NCBI GenBank assembly: GCA_026545765.1
Contig: JAIFAC010000217.1
Span: forward strand, 62,001-126,000
DNA from: Plantago major
Taxonomy: Eukaryota > Streptophyta > Magnoliopsida > Lamiales > Plantaginaceae
Direction of reading: 5' to 3'
DNA length: 64,000 nt
Below the pieces are notes generated by a model. That model searched no databases. It saw only the letters and a list, made by a program, of their open reading frames with translations, and was not told the DNA's origin. A program made the position numbers and the translations under genes. Positions 35,993-47,234 of this stretch are shown in pieces (position 1 is the stretch's first letter; every line of letters starts with the position of its first letter).

Positions 35993-36399
35993 TAGTGGAA
36001 CGTTCGGTTCTCTGAGATCTCCTCATCCAGACGTTGGGGGAGGTATCTCACTATCGTCAAAAGAGATCAAGTTTGAACCCCTTAAAGTAGGTGGAGCGTA
36101 AGCTCTGTCGTTGTTCCTTAAGTGATGGGCAGTTCTTTCTCTAGCATTACGACTGTCTCCTCCACTTGGACCTCCGGCTATGGTGTTGATAACTCCACTA
36201 TAAGGAAGGTTTTCTGTTTCTAAGTTTCCGGATTAATCGTCGTAATGGCGGGCCTGTTGTGGAGGGATCCCTGTGGGAGGTGGTGGTAAGGACCCTGTCG
36301 TAGTTTCATGATCACACTCCGCTCTTCTTCTTTCATTCCTTTGGTGGCGAGAAGGTTCATTCGCCAACTATTTCTTTCAAATTGCCACCCTTATCAAAC

Positions 36400-38040
36400 C
36401 TTCAATTTTAGTTTTTAATCGGACGATTCCTCCGTGGAATGGCCCTTGTATTTGTGGAACCTGCAATATTCTTTGGATGCCTTGCCTCTTTTATTACTCC
36501 TTGCTGGCTTGGGCCATTGAACATCCACATTCTTTTCAACAATAGATGCCAAGATGTCGGATCTTGGTCTATTGAGGCGGGTGTATTCCGCATACCTTCT
36601 AGGAGGGGTTCTCTCCCTAGAAATTCTCTTTTATCTCTGAAATCCTTCTTTTGTTCGAATCTTCCAGGACGAGTCGTGGATTCCAGTTTCATGGGATCCT
36701 TTCCTTCTTAGTCCCGCCCATCGAACATTCCTCCTATACTCCTCACCGCATAAACCTCCTCACATATATCTTCTAAGTATTTTTCATTTGGAATTTCTTC
36801 ATTGAGAGTTTCTTCCGAGTTTGTCATTGTAGGTATCATGCATAAGCATCGGACTCGTTATTTGATGCCGTGAGACTCAATTTGACGATTTCAAAGATTG
36901 AACCGCCTAAGAAGGTCCTAAGATCCCGATTGTCCCTTTCGATGATTCCGCAAGTGCTCACTGGTCTTTTCCTCTTTTTTGCCTTCTGGAATCTCTTCAA
37001 AAAGAGAGAGAGACCACATCCTCATAGGACTTGATCGATCCATCAGGCAAAGTGGTCCACCAATCCATCGCTTCTCCGAAGAGAGTGGATGAGAAGTTGA
37101 GTGCTTTCACATTGTCATTCAGCCCATTGGTGTCCATCTTGCTCTCTTACCTAGTGAGATGTGCGATAGGGCAAGTGTCTCCATGGTAGCGCTCAAGGTT
37201 TCGGATGATGCAATCAGGATGCTTCCTCTCTCTTATGATGGCATCACACAAAGGGTTCGGAGCTCTCATCATTACCCTCTGATGTGCCTTAACCATCTTT
37301 CCCAAGTTAGCAACTGGGTTTCCAAAGCCTTTGTTGAATGTAGATTTGTTCGGCGTGAGCCTCTCCCGCTCTAGGTTGATGGCCACATTAGCGTGAAGGT
37401 CATCGACTGACTATCGCGATACTTTCTACTACTTGGTCTCTTATCTGGTTTGAGAGTAGCATGGCTCGGTACCACCTCGCCCATCCTAGGTCTCACCGAC
37501 TCCTATCACGGTGTTCTTGAGATGCAGTAGCTCTCCTATTGATAAGGTTGCGCAGATCATCTTGTTGACCTTGTTCTCCTATCCTTTCCACGACATGGCG
37601 ATGCTCATTCCTCGACCGAAAGGTGTTTGGTATGCCTTGGAGCTGCCAATGGTGGAGTAGGCTGGACATAGTTGGATCCAAAGCAACCTTGAATAGTAGT
37701 TAGCAAAAGGCCAAACTGATTCTCATTCATCCCAAACTCATTTCGATGAATGATCCGCCATTCGAAGAGTGAAGTTCTTTCCGTGGAGGACTATGTGTTC
37801 GATGGAGGAACATGTCCTTCCATCCTCGACCATTACTCCCAAATTCGTGAGTCCTAATCATGGATCAACGATTCTTTCCTCCTCGAGGAGGCGCCATGTG
37901 TGACCATCACTGGGTACTCCTCCCACCTTGATGCAATCCTTGCCAATCGCTGCCCCTCCTAGTAGGTGGTCTACCTCGTGGCCTTGGAGCGGAGTTCCAA
38001 CCGCAGAGTGGTGGTTCTTACCGACTTTCTCACCTTGCCA
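36400..38040 (-). pseudogene. Tat A gag remnant
   Basis: Minus-strand pieces such as NPLCDAIIRERKHPDCIIRNLERYHGDTCPIAHLTR match the gag of Tat B near 48010-48120. A later piece corresponds to the B stretch RQGKFEQKRDLRD. The region is broken, with many breaks. Confidence 0.7.
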
Positions 38041-38075
38041 TTGATTTTAGAGCTATCAAACGTTTTGTAAAGTTT

Positions 38076-38094
38076 CCCACAGACGTCGCCAAAA
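38076..38094 (-). other. Primer-binding site of Tat A
   Basis: Minus-strand ttttggcgacgtctgtggg abuts the 5' LTR. It resembles the TTGGCGCCGTCTGTGGG site common in Tat elements. Confidence 0.8.
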
Positions 38095-38990
38095 TGTAGA
38101 GGGTGAAGTCCCCCAATCTCTTAATGAGTTCTTCCTAGATCATACTGAGTCCAAACCACTCCAAATCGTCCACCAAGTAAGGTCCAATGCTCTCCAAGGT
38201 CCAAAGCTCCTAAGGATAAGATCCTGCACAAGTATCTTTGGGGGGGGGGGGGGGGGTTAGGACCGTAGACCCGGTTTGCTAAGTGTCAAACCGGGTAAAG
38301 ACTTCACTTGAGAGAGATTGAAGATCTACTCTGTATAGTGTTCGGGATTAGTTTGTAAAGATGATTTTTTCCTACCTCTTATTATGGGAAGTTGTGCTAT
38401 ATATATACAGATTTCCCAAAGGGGATGGACTATACCAGATCGTGCCAAGTGTAAGGCTCGGATCGCGCCAACAATTCTCTATTAAGCCCATGGCCCATTA
38501 AGAAGACTTAACTCATTTCCCTTTTGGGCTTTCAAGGGTAGTTTAGTCATTCTTCGAGAGAAACTAGAGACTTCTGAAGCCCGTCTCGGACCTTCATCTG
38601 AGATAGTGGATCTGAGGGTCTGGTCCGAGCCGTCATTCTGTCTGTGAGTAACTCTCCTAAGCCACAAGGAAAAATGGTCCAGACCTTGATTGCCTCGGAC
38701 CTTATTTTCTCTCTTGGTGCTAGTCCACTTGGTTCCTAATGAGGTTAAGGACTTACATCCGAACCGTCGTCCGGGTCGGACCCTCATGGCTTCGGACCAC
38801 TGGTTTGGGTCGGACCTACTGTCTTCGAGGTCCATTTCACCATTACACTCAGGTGGTCGGACCGGAGGTGGCCTTTGGGTTAGACCTTCGAGTCAGACCT
38901 TAAGGCCTTGGACCTTCAAACAGCTTAGGACGCCTTAGGATTCGTTCCAAAGGCGACCTATGACGGATTTGACATATTTCCGTATCAATA
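38095..38990 (-). repeat. 5' LTR of Tat A
   Basis: It pairs with 11642-12485. A TATA-like run (ctatatatata) lies near 38397. It carries a 17-G tract at 38240-38256 where the partner has four Gs and the B LTRs have six to eight Cs on the opposite strand. Confidence 0.85.
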
Positions 38991-40009
38991 GTACTCAAGT
39001 TAGCTTGGTAAGTAAAATTGACAGGATAATATAAAGGAAAGTTGGCTATGCATCATCAAAAGATGAGTAAGGCAAAGTAAATGGTACTTCAGGGGGACTT
39101 ATCCTTTCGGACACCGAGTTCCTTCTTTCAACTTCGTCTTCCTTCAACGATAATTCTCCAACTTCTTCTTCATCATCATAAATACTTCATCGGTTGCTGC
39201 ACACATAGACTACTTGATCCTTTTTTTTTCTTTTTGTTTTTTCCTTTAACATATTATTTTTTGCAGTCGTTTTACCGACTCGTATGTTTTTGGTTGGCCA
39301 TCATTTGGCCCTTTTAGTCTCTACATTTTTTTGTAGTATTTGTTTTACCGAATTCTGCACTTTTGTGCGTGCTAGTTTGGTATACATGCCATCAACCCTA
39401 GCTTTCAGGGCCACGCCGTTATGTGGGTAATATCTGTAACATGCCCAACACTAAAACGGTGATCACAAGGACCACAGATCCACTCCGAGAGTTTTGTACC
39501 TTTGCTTTTTTCAGTACTTTCTTTTCAATTTTTTCTGGAGCATGAACTAGTGATTTTAGCATCGTAATAGAAAAGTAGAGCTAACATGGTTACCATTCGA
39601 TGATGTTCATCTTCCGCCTCTCCAAATCAATTTCTCGAGCTAGGGTCAGGTTTTTCTTCTCCTTTCCCCAAATCAATTCCTAATCATGGTCAAAACATGA
39701 TTCTCCTCCATTCTTTGGAACTCGTTGCTTCATTCCTTCGTTCAAGCTCGATGGCAGATAGCTGACACCGCTTATATAAAGCATGTATTGGATATATATG
39801 GTGGAGTTTCATAAACGCTCAAAAAAGCTTTCAGAGGGGTTAGTGAAAGGTATAGAAAAGGGTTCAGTAAGGTGAGTACTAAAAATCACGCTCATGTCAT
39901 AATATATAAGGACTCAAGGTAGCAAGTGTTCACACAGACATAGGACTTAATTGGAGCAAGAAGTAAACTCACTCACAAAGTAGTATGGGTCGGGTAGGTC
40001 GTATATATT
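38991..40009 (-). mobile_element. Internal region of Athila R copy 1 (continued)
   Basis: It resumes R copy 1 after the Tat A insertion and runs to the D insertion. It matches 60177-61110 of R copy 2 base for base over long stretches. It is non-coding and contains the conserved block at 39325-39495. The last 5 bases, atatt, are the target duplication of element D. Confidence 0.7.
39325..39495 (-). other. Conserved non-coding block, Athila R copy 1
   Basis: It shares the words ttttaccga, cacttttgtgcgtg, tttggtatacatg, catcaac and gatccactccgag with 60437-60620 (R copy 2) and 41803-41980 (element D). Each lies about 0.5-0.65 kb inside the 3' LTR edge once nested insertions are removed. Confidence 0.65.
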
Positions 40010-41281
40010 TGATGTACTCAAATTGATACTTAGAAACAAGTAGCAAGCAGTTGTTGTAAATAGACAATGCTAACCACGAGGTCGTTCGCTAAGGAAACAA
40101 TTAAGCTACCACAACGATTGAAAACAAACAGTTACTTGTGAAACGATGTTGATTTGTTTGACTTTGAGTACTTCTAATAACGAGAAAACATAAATCAGCA
40201 ATGTAGTTGTTTGTAAGAAAGAGGTAGAAGGAACAGAGTAGTTACGATCAAGCAATGCTAATTCGCTCTAGGGATACGTTCATACTGTCACACGGTCGAT
40301 GTACAAAAAACTATCAATCCAATTCAACCAAACGTTATTTGAAAATCTTTGAACTAGATTAATCGTGGGTCGTCAATCCACGATCCTTAACCAAAACGTT
40401 TTAGAGAATCTTTGAACTAGCTTATTGGATTGAAGGGTTTTTACGAAGATCTTTGAACGAGCCTAACCTATATGAACGATTTCAAACCCTAGAAGCGAAT
40501 ACGCAAGGCTATCACGCAACTACCATGTTCGGAGTGATTTAGCTACTCATAATCGAAGATAGGATGAAAGAATACAAGATATTGCTCATGTTTAACACAA
40601 ACAGAATTATAATCGCATTCAAGATTAAACAATTCTAGAAACAGAGTGAGAAAGAATTGAACAAGAAAAAACAATAGAGATCTACCACAGTAATCAGGGA
40701 TTTGATATCAATCCTTCGATGAATAGTCAAAATTAAGCTCCAAATTGTCTATCAATGTCAAGGTATGAATATGGAGCTTTTTTCAATGAACTAGGTTAAA
40801 AGAAGTATCAAAAGAAATTACAAAATCCAAAAGTAATAAGGAAATCGAAATTTAATCACAGATTCGCCATGTAGCCTTCTTTATCGCAATATATATAGTC
40901 CTCGCATAATTTCGCCGCGGTGGAGCATTTCAATCTTCAAAACAGAGGCTTCATTCGCAAAATCTTGCCGCGGCGGACCAATTCCTTGGCCGCGACGAGC
41001 CTTCTTTAATCGTAGAGATATACATTCACTAAATTCGCCACAAGTAGCCTTCCCGCACTTTCCTTCCAAGCTCAGAAATCTCACCACAAGGATCAATCCT
41101 CGCCACAAGAAGCTATGCTAACAAATTTTGTCCTCATTTACTCAAAAGACATCGATTCCTGCAAAATGTTAATAAAATACCAAAGTGTAAAAACGAACTA
41201 AAAAGACTATAAAACTAAAGACAAAGACTCACGAAGACCGCTAAAAAGGACCAAACGAGACTCTAAATTATAGTCTCATCA
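40010..41281 (-). repeat. 3' LTR of Athila D
   Basis: On the plus strand it starts TGATGTACTC and ends GTCTCATCA. A TATA-like run (atatatatag) lies near 40890, and GC-rich words (cgccgcggtgg, gccgcggcgg) lie at 40905-41000. The polypurine tract (minus strand ggtttggggagtt) follows at 41282-41294. Confidence 0.85.
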
Positions 41282-41299
41282 AACTCCCCAAACCGAACC

Positions 41300-41319
41300 T
41301 TTGCTCGTCCTCGAGCAAA
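41300..41319 (-). other. Stem-loop beside the polypurine tract (element D)
   Basis: The arms TTTGCTCG and CGAGCAAA enclose TCCT. Compared with family R, both the outermost and the innermost pair have changed on both sides, which keeps the stem. Confidence 0.7.
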
Positions 41320-41802
41320 CAAACAATCCTAGACACAACTAGACTCTAGACTACGTCACATAATAACACACAAACGAGTCAATCTTCCAAGTGACCGAAC
41401 TCTACCATTGTAAGCGTTAAATTCACATGATGCAAAAGGTTTGCACTCAACTGACCTTGACAAAAATAGTGCACGAAAAATCCTGGAAGCGAGTTTCTCA
41501 AATAAATAGCACTTAAGCCTAGCTCTCCAATCCCTCGCAAGGAAATCCTACACTATTCTCTCTCACACTCTGGAAGTGTCCAGTGGATTAAACACTCAAG
41601 AACAATAAGAGAAAAGGAAGGTGACTTTCGTCACAAAGGTGCCTCAAATACCTCATGCAATGTACTCAATCGCTAAGTCGGGGACTTTTTCCTCACAGAT
41701 AGTCATTGCCAAAGCATACAACCAACTTCCATAAACCACATATTTGCATCAAATGAATTAAATTCTAATAAATTTGGCCACTATGGACTCTTTTACTCTC
41801 AC

Positions 41803-41980
41803 TTTTTTGGTAGTGTCTGTTTTACCGAAGTCCGCACTTTTGTGCGTGTCAATTTGGTGTACGTGCTATCAACCCTCACGGACATATGGCTTTTTAAGAC
41901 CACACCAGTATATAGGTAGTATTTGAAACACGCCTAACACGACTACGGTGGTGACAAGCACCATAGATACACTCCGAGAT
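41803..41980 (-). other. Conserved non-coding block, element D
   Basis: It matches the blocks at 39325-39495 and 60437-60620, although the LTRs of D and R are unlike. The centre gcacttttgtgc is a short inverted repeat. No reading frame is kept through it. Confidence 0.65.
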
Positions 41981-42519
41981 GATTTAACTAATCAAGGGGA
42001 ATACATATTACAAGATTTGAACAATAACATCATAACGCAGCAGATTTCTTCTCCCCAAATTGGTTCTTCGCAATGCACTGGCTTCCGACAAAATGAAACA
42101 TGAAGAGCATGTCGTTCTTCATACTTAACTTAACTGAATACACATGAGAATGAAACGGCACAAACAAGAGGGTTTGCACTTCCCGAAAGGATCACACAAG
42201 CGCCGGTACAAAAATAATTCATTGGCTTAATGTTTCTCACCGGCTTTTTTGGACCAAAGTGTTAAACAAACTTGCTATTTATAGGAAAAACAATCTTACG
42301 AGATCTTAAATCCACTACACTATCTAAGCTGAGAATCGTGTAAAATGTAAGCAGCAAGCCAATTTAATGATCACAACAGAAGTTTTCGTAACTTGGAAGA
42401 ATGACTCACGAAAGACTCTAGAGAAGAAAATAAAAAATGATAAAAACAAACAGAAAGTAAAGGACGAAAGACTCTAGAGACTCAGAAAATAGAGAAAACA
42501 CAGACAAGTCACTAGAGAG

Positions 42520-42560
42520 CACAGTCCCCCTTCCCAAACCTAAACTCAAGCATGTCCTCA
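42520..42560 (-). other. Second polypurine-like tract in element D
   Basis: The minus strand reads a run like ggtttgggaagggggac, preceded by ccttgaggacatgcttgag. This is the form that precedes 3' LTRs in many plant Gypsy elements, but here it lies about 1.25 kb inside the element. Confidence 0.5.
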
Positions 42561-42592
42561 AGGGTAAAGTGAAAAAGAAAAGAGAATGGGAG

Positions 42593-43009
42593 CTATAGTG
42601 ACTTGCCTGCTGGTGTACCTTTACAGTCATGCACAAGACTCTTCCGTGTCACAACAGTACTGAAGTTCTGGTTCTTCGTTGTTGCAGCTCCTTTTCTCCC
42701 CTTCAAATAAGTGTGTATATACAAGGGTCCAATGTGCTCCCCTATATAGTTCCTGGTGTCAACCTGTAGGGGTGAGTATGGTGTAGTGGTGGCTTGCAAC
42801 TCACATTGCTTGCCATGTACCTCTATAGTGCAGGTACGAGCGTGGAGGTTGATAATCATGCGAGTGGTTTTGATGAATGGTCGCCCAAGAAGCAACATAT
42901 CCTTCTCCATCTCCTTGCCTTTAACCCGTGTCGACTCCACAACCATGAAATCTGCCATAAAAGTGTCCCCATCCAGTGTAACCGGAACATCCTCAACACT
43001 CCCATGCAC
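42593..43009 (-). pseudogene. Athila D aspartic protease region
   Basis: Minus-strand residues VTLDGDTFMADFMVVE and DMLLLGRPFIKTTRMIINL match the protease end of Athila polyproteins, with the LLGRPF motif. It belongs to a broken fossil. Confidence 0.7.
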
Positions 43010-43579
43010 CTACTTCGCTCCATCGCCATCGTGATTTAAGCATTTCGGTTCCAAACCCTTCAAATCCAGCCTCATAGGTCGAATGTCATCGATTAACCGC
43101 TCCAGATTCACGATGCCGCTACATTCGAAGAATTTCCTATCCCAACCACCAAGTCGAAGCTATTGGCATCATCGATGCTCTTATCCATGGTCGATCACCC
43201 TAGCAGGACTTACCTCAATGACAACCGCTTTGCACTCGCCTCTATCGAGTCGCACACTGTGTGGCTACCTCCTTTCCCCTCACTTCTCACTTCTACCGCT
43301 TCAAGTTTGTAGGTACTACCTCAACTACCTCCGGTGTCTTAACCTGGGCCACCGTATTCTCGAGCTGGCAAGTGCAGGTAGCAAGAACAGACTTCACCTT
43401 TACTGGCTCATCAAATGTCACTTCAACGACTAGAACTCTGTGGGTTTCTGCGGTCGCCGGGAACTTACCCCTTTATCTTTACTGAAATCGACCGACTAGA
43501 TACCCCAAAGTCTTCTAACCGCTTCATACCGCAAGACAATGTCGTTGAACCGATCATTCTCGCCTGATTTTCCTATGCT

Positions 43580-44612
43580 TCAGCCTAGATGCTCTCGGAA
43601 TGCTCCATGTGGTTTCCTGATTGCCTGATCAGAACTTCCCGGCGCTTTCGTAGTCTGAACCTGAACTGGCTGAGCTAGAACTGATTGCGCCTGTGGCGCA
43701 TTCTGATAGAAGTTGTTGCCACCTTGGTTACCCTGCCAGTTACCACGCTGTCTGGTTTGCACCCAATTCACTAGCTCTGGAGTCGGGTTCTCGTTCATAA
43801 TCTCCGGGAGCTTACACATGCTAGTTCCATGCCAAAAGTTACTGCAGAGATTGCACCGCTCGCTCAATGGAGTGTTGGGAACCACACCTATACTTGCTGA
43901 CCTTGTCTGCTCGATTTGCTTGTCCAACTCAGTAGTACATGCCCCTGGAGTCCCTTCAACTGCTTGGTATCCCGCTCTCCTAGATTTATTTCTCGCACCC
44001 TTGAGTTGAGACACTGCTGCCAGTCTCTCGAAAACACCATTTAATTCGTCAGAGGATGCTTCCAGGATTGAATTTTTACACGTCATATCAACCATGTTCT
44101 GACACTCCCAATTCGCACTTTCATAAAATTTGATGCATGTATTCATATCGTCGATCCCGTGCGGGTATCGATAGCAATCAAGAAGCGTCATGAGCTTCAT
44201 AGAAAATTTCATCGCATATCCGCAAACCGCATTATCTCGAAAATGAAGGTGCTATGTTTTCTCGGGAGGGTTAAATTTATTCAAAAAGGCTTTATAAAGA
44301 GAATCCCAAGTAGGTAGAGAACCCCCAGGTTGGTTGAACAGCCAGTTCCAAGCTTTATCCTGCAGGCACATTGGAAAAACCTTCTTCCTTATCTCTCAAT
44401 CTAAATCACATTCTTCTACCGTCAATGTAATCCTCGCAATCAAGATTCAACTCGACGAACCCTATTACATCCTCGTTGGCCATTCCGTAGAACTTGGGAA
44501 AATTATGGAAGTGGTGAGCTCTGAGTTCCAAATTCCTCGCCTTAGTAGACAGTACGATTGCTTCTTTCCCGGACTTAACCTCGCCGGGTTGCATATAAGC
44601 TCCATAGGTTAA
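43580..44612 (-). pseudogene. Athila D gag remnant
   Basis: It matches the gag of Athila C, including the FYGMANEDV words, the NMVDMT stretch and a zinc-knuckle region (CNLCSNFWHGTSMC). The region is broken, with a few breaks. Confidence 0.75.
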
Positions 44613-44785
44613 CTAAGACATTGAAATATCCTTTCTGATCAACCTGTTGTCAAAGCTACACAACACGAAAACCTCGAAATATCCTTAGTTTCTGTTAGTG
44701 CACTAAACTTCAGTTAAATAGAAAACAAGTAAAAATTCACAATCAAGCGCTACAGTAGGAATTGATTCTCGACAAGCGCTAAATT

Positions 44786-45432
44786 TGATGTGCTCAAATT
44801 GATACGTAGAAACAAGTAGCAAGTAGTTGTTGTAAATAGACAATGCTAACCACGAGGTCGTTCGCTAAGGAAACAATTAAGCTACTACAACGATTGAAAA
44901 CAAACAGTTACTTGTGAAACGATGTTGATTTGTTTGAATTTGAGTACTTCTAATAATGAGAAAACAGAAATCAGCAATGTAGTTGTTTGTAAGAATGAGG
45001 TAGAAGGAACACATTAGTTACGATCAAGCAATGCTAATTTGCTCTAGGGAAACGTTCATACTGTCACACGGTCGATGTACAGAAAACTATCAATCTAATT
45101 CAACCAAACGTTATGTGAAAATCTTTGACCTAGAGTAATCGTGGGTCGTCAATCCACGATCCTTAACCAAAACGTTTTAGAGAATCTTTGAACTAGCTTA
45201 TTGGATTGAAGGGTTTTTACGAAGATCTTTGAACGAGCTTATTGCATCCCTCACCGCGGAAAGCTATGCTAAACAGCTTGTCCTCATTTAGCTCAAAAGA
45301 CATCGATTCCTGCAAAATGTTAATAAAACACCAAAGCATAAAAACAAACTAAAATGACTATAAAACTAAAGACAAAGACTCACAAATACCGCTAAAAAGG
45401 ACCAAACGAGACTCTAAATTATAGTCTGATCA
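44786..45432 (-). repeat. 5' LTR of Athila D
   Basis: It starts TGATGTGCTC and ends GTCTGATCA on the plus strand (647 bp) and matches both ends of the 1.27-kb partner LTR. A decayed primer-binding site lies just below 44785. Confidence 0.75.
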
Positions 45433-45437
45433 ATATT

Positions 45438-46255
45438 CCATAAATAAGCATGCTCATCATGTCACGGTCACTACGTTATCAAGAAGGAGCCATCATGCCA
45501 CACCACTCCATTCGCTTCAGGTTCTCTGTTTAGTCTTGTGGGTTGATTTCGGGATTCGTAACTTCGTTTTCTCAAAAAGTTGTCTTCTACAATGTTTTAG
45601 AATTTTCAATAATCTTCGCATCGGTAGGTCATGTGCCTTGATTGGACTCCTTGAACTCCATGTACGGGCAAATCAGTGTATTTCCTTACTTTCCTCAATT
45701 TCGCATAAATATGGCGTTTTGGCACTGAAAATCATGAAATTCCTTGAAAACATGATCATGCCCTACAAAATACACAAGAAGTTGGTAGCTAGCCATAATA
45801 TTATAGGAATATTGAATCTTGGGCAAAAAACGAGTGTCTAAAAGTAGGTAAAAACACACATTTCATGGTCACATCACACCCCAAACTAGTTTCTTGCTCA
45901 TCCTTGAGCAAGGTAAATAACCATAATCAAGAAGTGACTATGAAATGAGTAAAAACCATAATCCATGAGTAAGATAAGCAACTAATCTTTATGGTTTCAT
46001 ACTCCACTAACTCACTTAATCTCAACTCAGACCTCTATGACTCCACATCAGACAAATAACATGCAAGCAATACTCATTGCAACCAATGGTTACAAGCATA
46101 ACCAATTGTCCTTTAAGGCATATAATAACTTCATCACCTCATGTCAATGATGTGCAATCGTACTCCCACAAGTCAAGACACAAATCAAAGTAGTACTTAG
46201 GTTGGCTCGATAAGTCAAGTAGGTAGGATAATATAGAGGAAAAGTGGCTAAGTAT
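45438..46255 (-). mobile_element. Athila R copy 2: partial LTR, polypurine tract, internal start
   Basis: LTR sequence matching about 10880-11349 runs to 45876 (minus-strand start TGATGTGAC). The polypurine tract and stem-loop (45893-45912) and internal sequence matching 11387-11641 follow. It is interrupted by Tat B at 46256; agtat at 46251-46255 is B's target duplication. The copy continues at 60177. Confidence 0.7.
45893..45912 (-). other. Stem-loop beside the polypurine tract (R copy 2)
   Basis: It is identical in arms and loop to 11367-11386. Confidence 0.7.
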
Positions 46256-47183
46256 TGTTGATACAGAAATATGTCCAATCCGTCATAAAGGACCTAGGAA
46301 CGAATCCTAAGGCGTCCTAAGTCATCCAAAGGATCCGAGGCACTTAGGTCCGAGCCAATGGTCCGATCCGGGCAGACCATCTATGGTCCGACCCACCCTA
46401 AGAGAAGGGGACAAAGGATTTGGACCTGCAAGGCCCGACCCACCTTGGTCCGAGCCTCCCTGGGAAAGGAGCATAGTGCTAAGTCAGTACCCTCTCCGAC
46501 CCAAGGACTCCGATACCGATGTCGACTCGGATCCAGCATGACCATCTCATAAAGCTACCAAGGAAGTGGGCACCAAAGAGTGAGATGTCCGAAACCAAGT
46601 TCAATCGTAAGAGTTGAACAGCAGAGAACATCCTCACCGACAATCAGTAATCGTCTGGATCGCATCCCACCAACCTCTCCGAACCTGGGATCTCGCCAGA
46701 CTCTGTCACATCCTCAAAAACTCTCCCAATAATGACCAAACTACCCCTAAAGCCCAAGATGGCATGGGCTAAAGCTTCATTATTGGGCTATGGGCCTCAT
46801 CTTAGCATTGGTGGCTCAATCCTAGCCGTACACATGGCGCAATCCTAGCAAGGCCTTCCATTTCAATGGTAGCCTATAAATAAGGCACATATCCCAATAA
46901 GCAAGGCACTTCAAGTAAGTCACTTCGAACAAGTCTTCTCCCTAGTCACATCACGAACAATATACAGAGTTGAACCTTAGTCACTCTCGAGTAAAGTCTC
47001 ATCCCGGTTTGACACTTAGCAAACCGGGCACTAACCCCCCCCACTCAAGTGTGCAGGTCCTTACCGGAGTAGTTGGCAACTGGTTCTTACGCTTCGGTCC
47101 TCACCTAGCAAGGAGCCTCTTACCTTGGCACCATTTGGAAGAGTCAAATAAATCTAAGTGATTGGGGAGTTACACCCTCAGCA
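46256..47183 (+). repeat. 5' LTR of Tat B
   Basis: It starts TGTTGATACAG and ends CACCCTCAGCA, 928 bp. The TATA box ctataaataagg lies near 46875. Confidence 0.9.
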
Positions 47184-47202
47184 TTTTGGCACCGTCTGTG
47201 GG
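47184..47202 (+). other. Primer-binding site of Tat B
   Basis: ttttggcaccgtctgtggg follows the LTR directly and matches the Tat A site but for one base. Confidence 0.85.
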
Positions 47203-47234
47203 ATTCTTTACAAAAAGTCCCGTTCTCTTCAGTA

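Larger units (their letters stand above)
11642..38990 (-). mobile_element. Tat-lineage Ty3/Gypsy element A, carrying a nested Copia
   Basis: Two LTRs (11642-12485 and 38095-38990) bound an internal region with a primer-binding site, gag, protease, reverse transcriptase, two RNase H regions and integrase on the minus strand. An antisense gene region lies on the plus strand, as known for the Tat lineage. The flanks ctact (11637-11641) and gtact (38991-38995) match at four of five bases. The related empty site near 46190 (caaagtagtact) supports a 5-bp duplication there. Without the SIRE-type Copia inside it (12676-27608) the element would be about 12.4 kb. It is broken, with many breaks, and is a fossil. 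Age is moderate: it is older than the Copia it hosts and younger than Athila R, its target. Confidence 0.85.
40010..45432 (-). mobile_element. Short Athila element D (gag-protease only)
   Basis: This 5.4-kb element has LTRs at 40010-41281 and 44786-45432 and a perfect target duplication, atatt (40005-40009 and 45433-45437). Its internal region of about 3.5 kb holds gag and an aspartic protease region but no recognisable reverse transcriptase or integrase, so it would be non-autonomous. Its LTR and gag match Athila C (829-3465). It is broken. The two LTRs differ in length. Confidence 0.85.
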
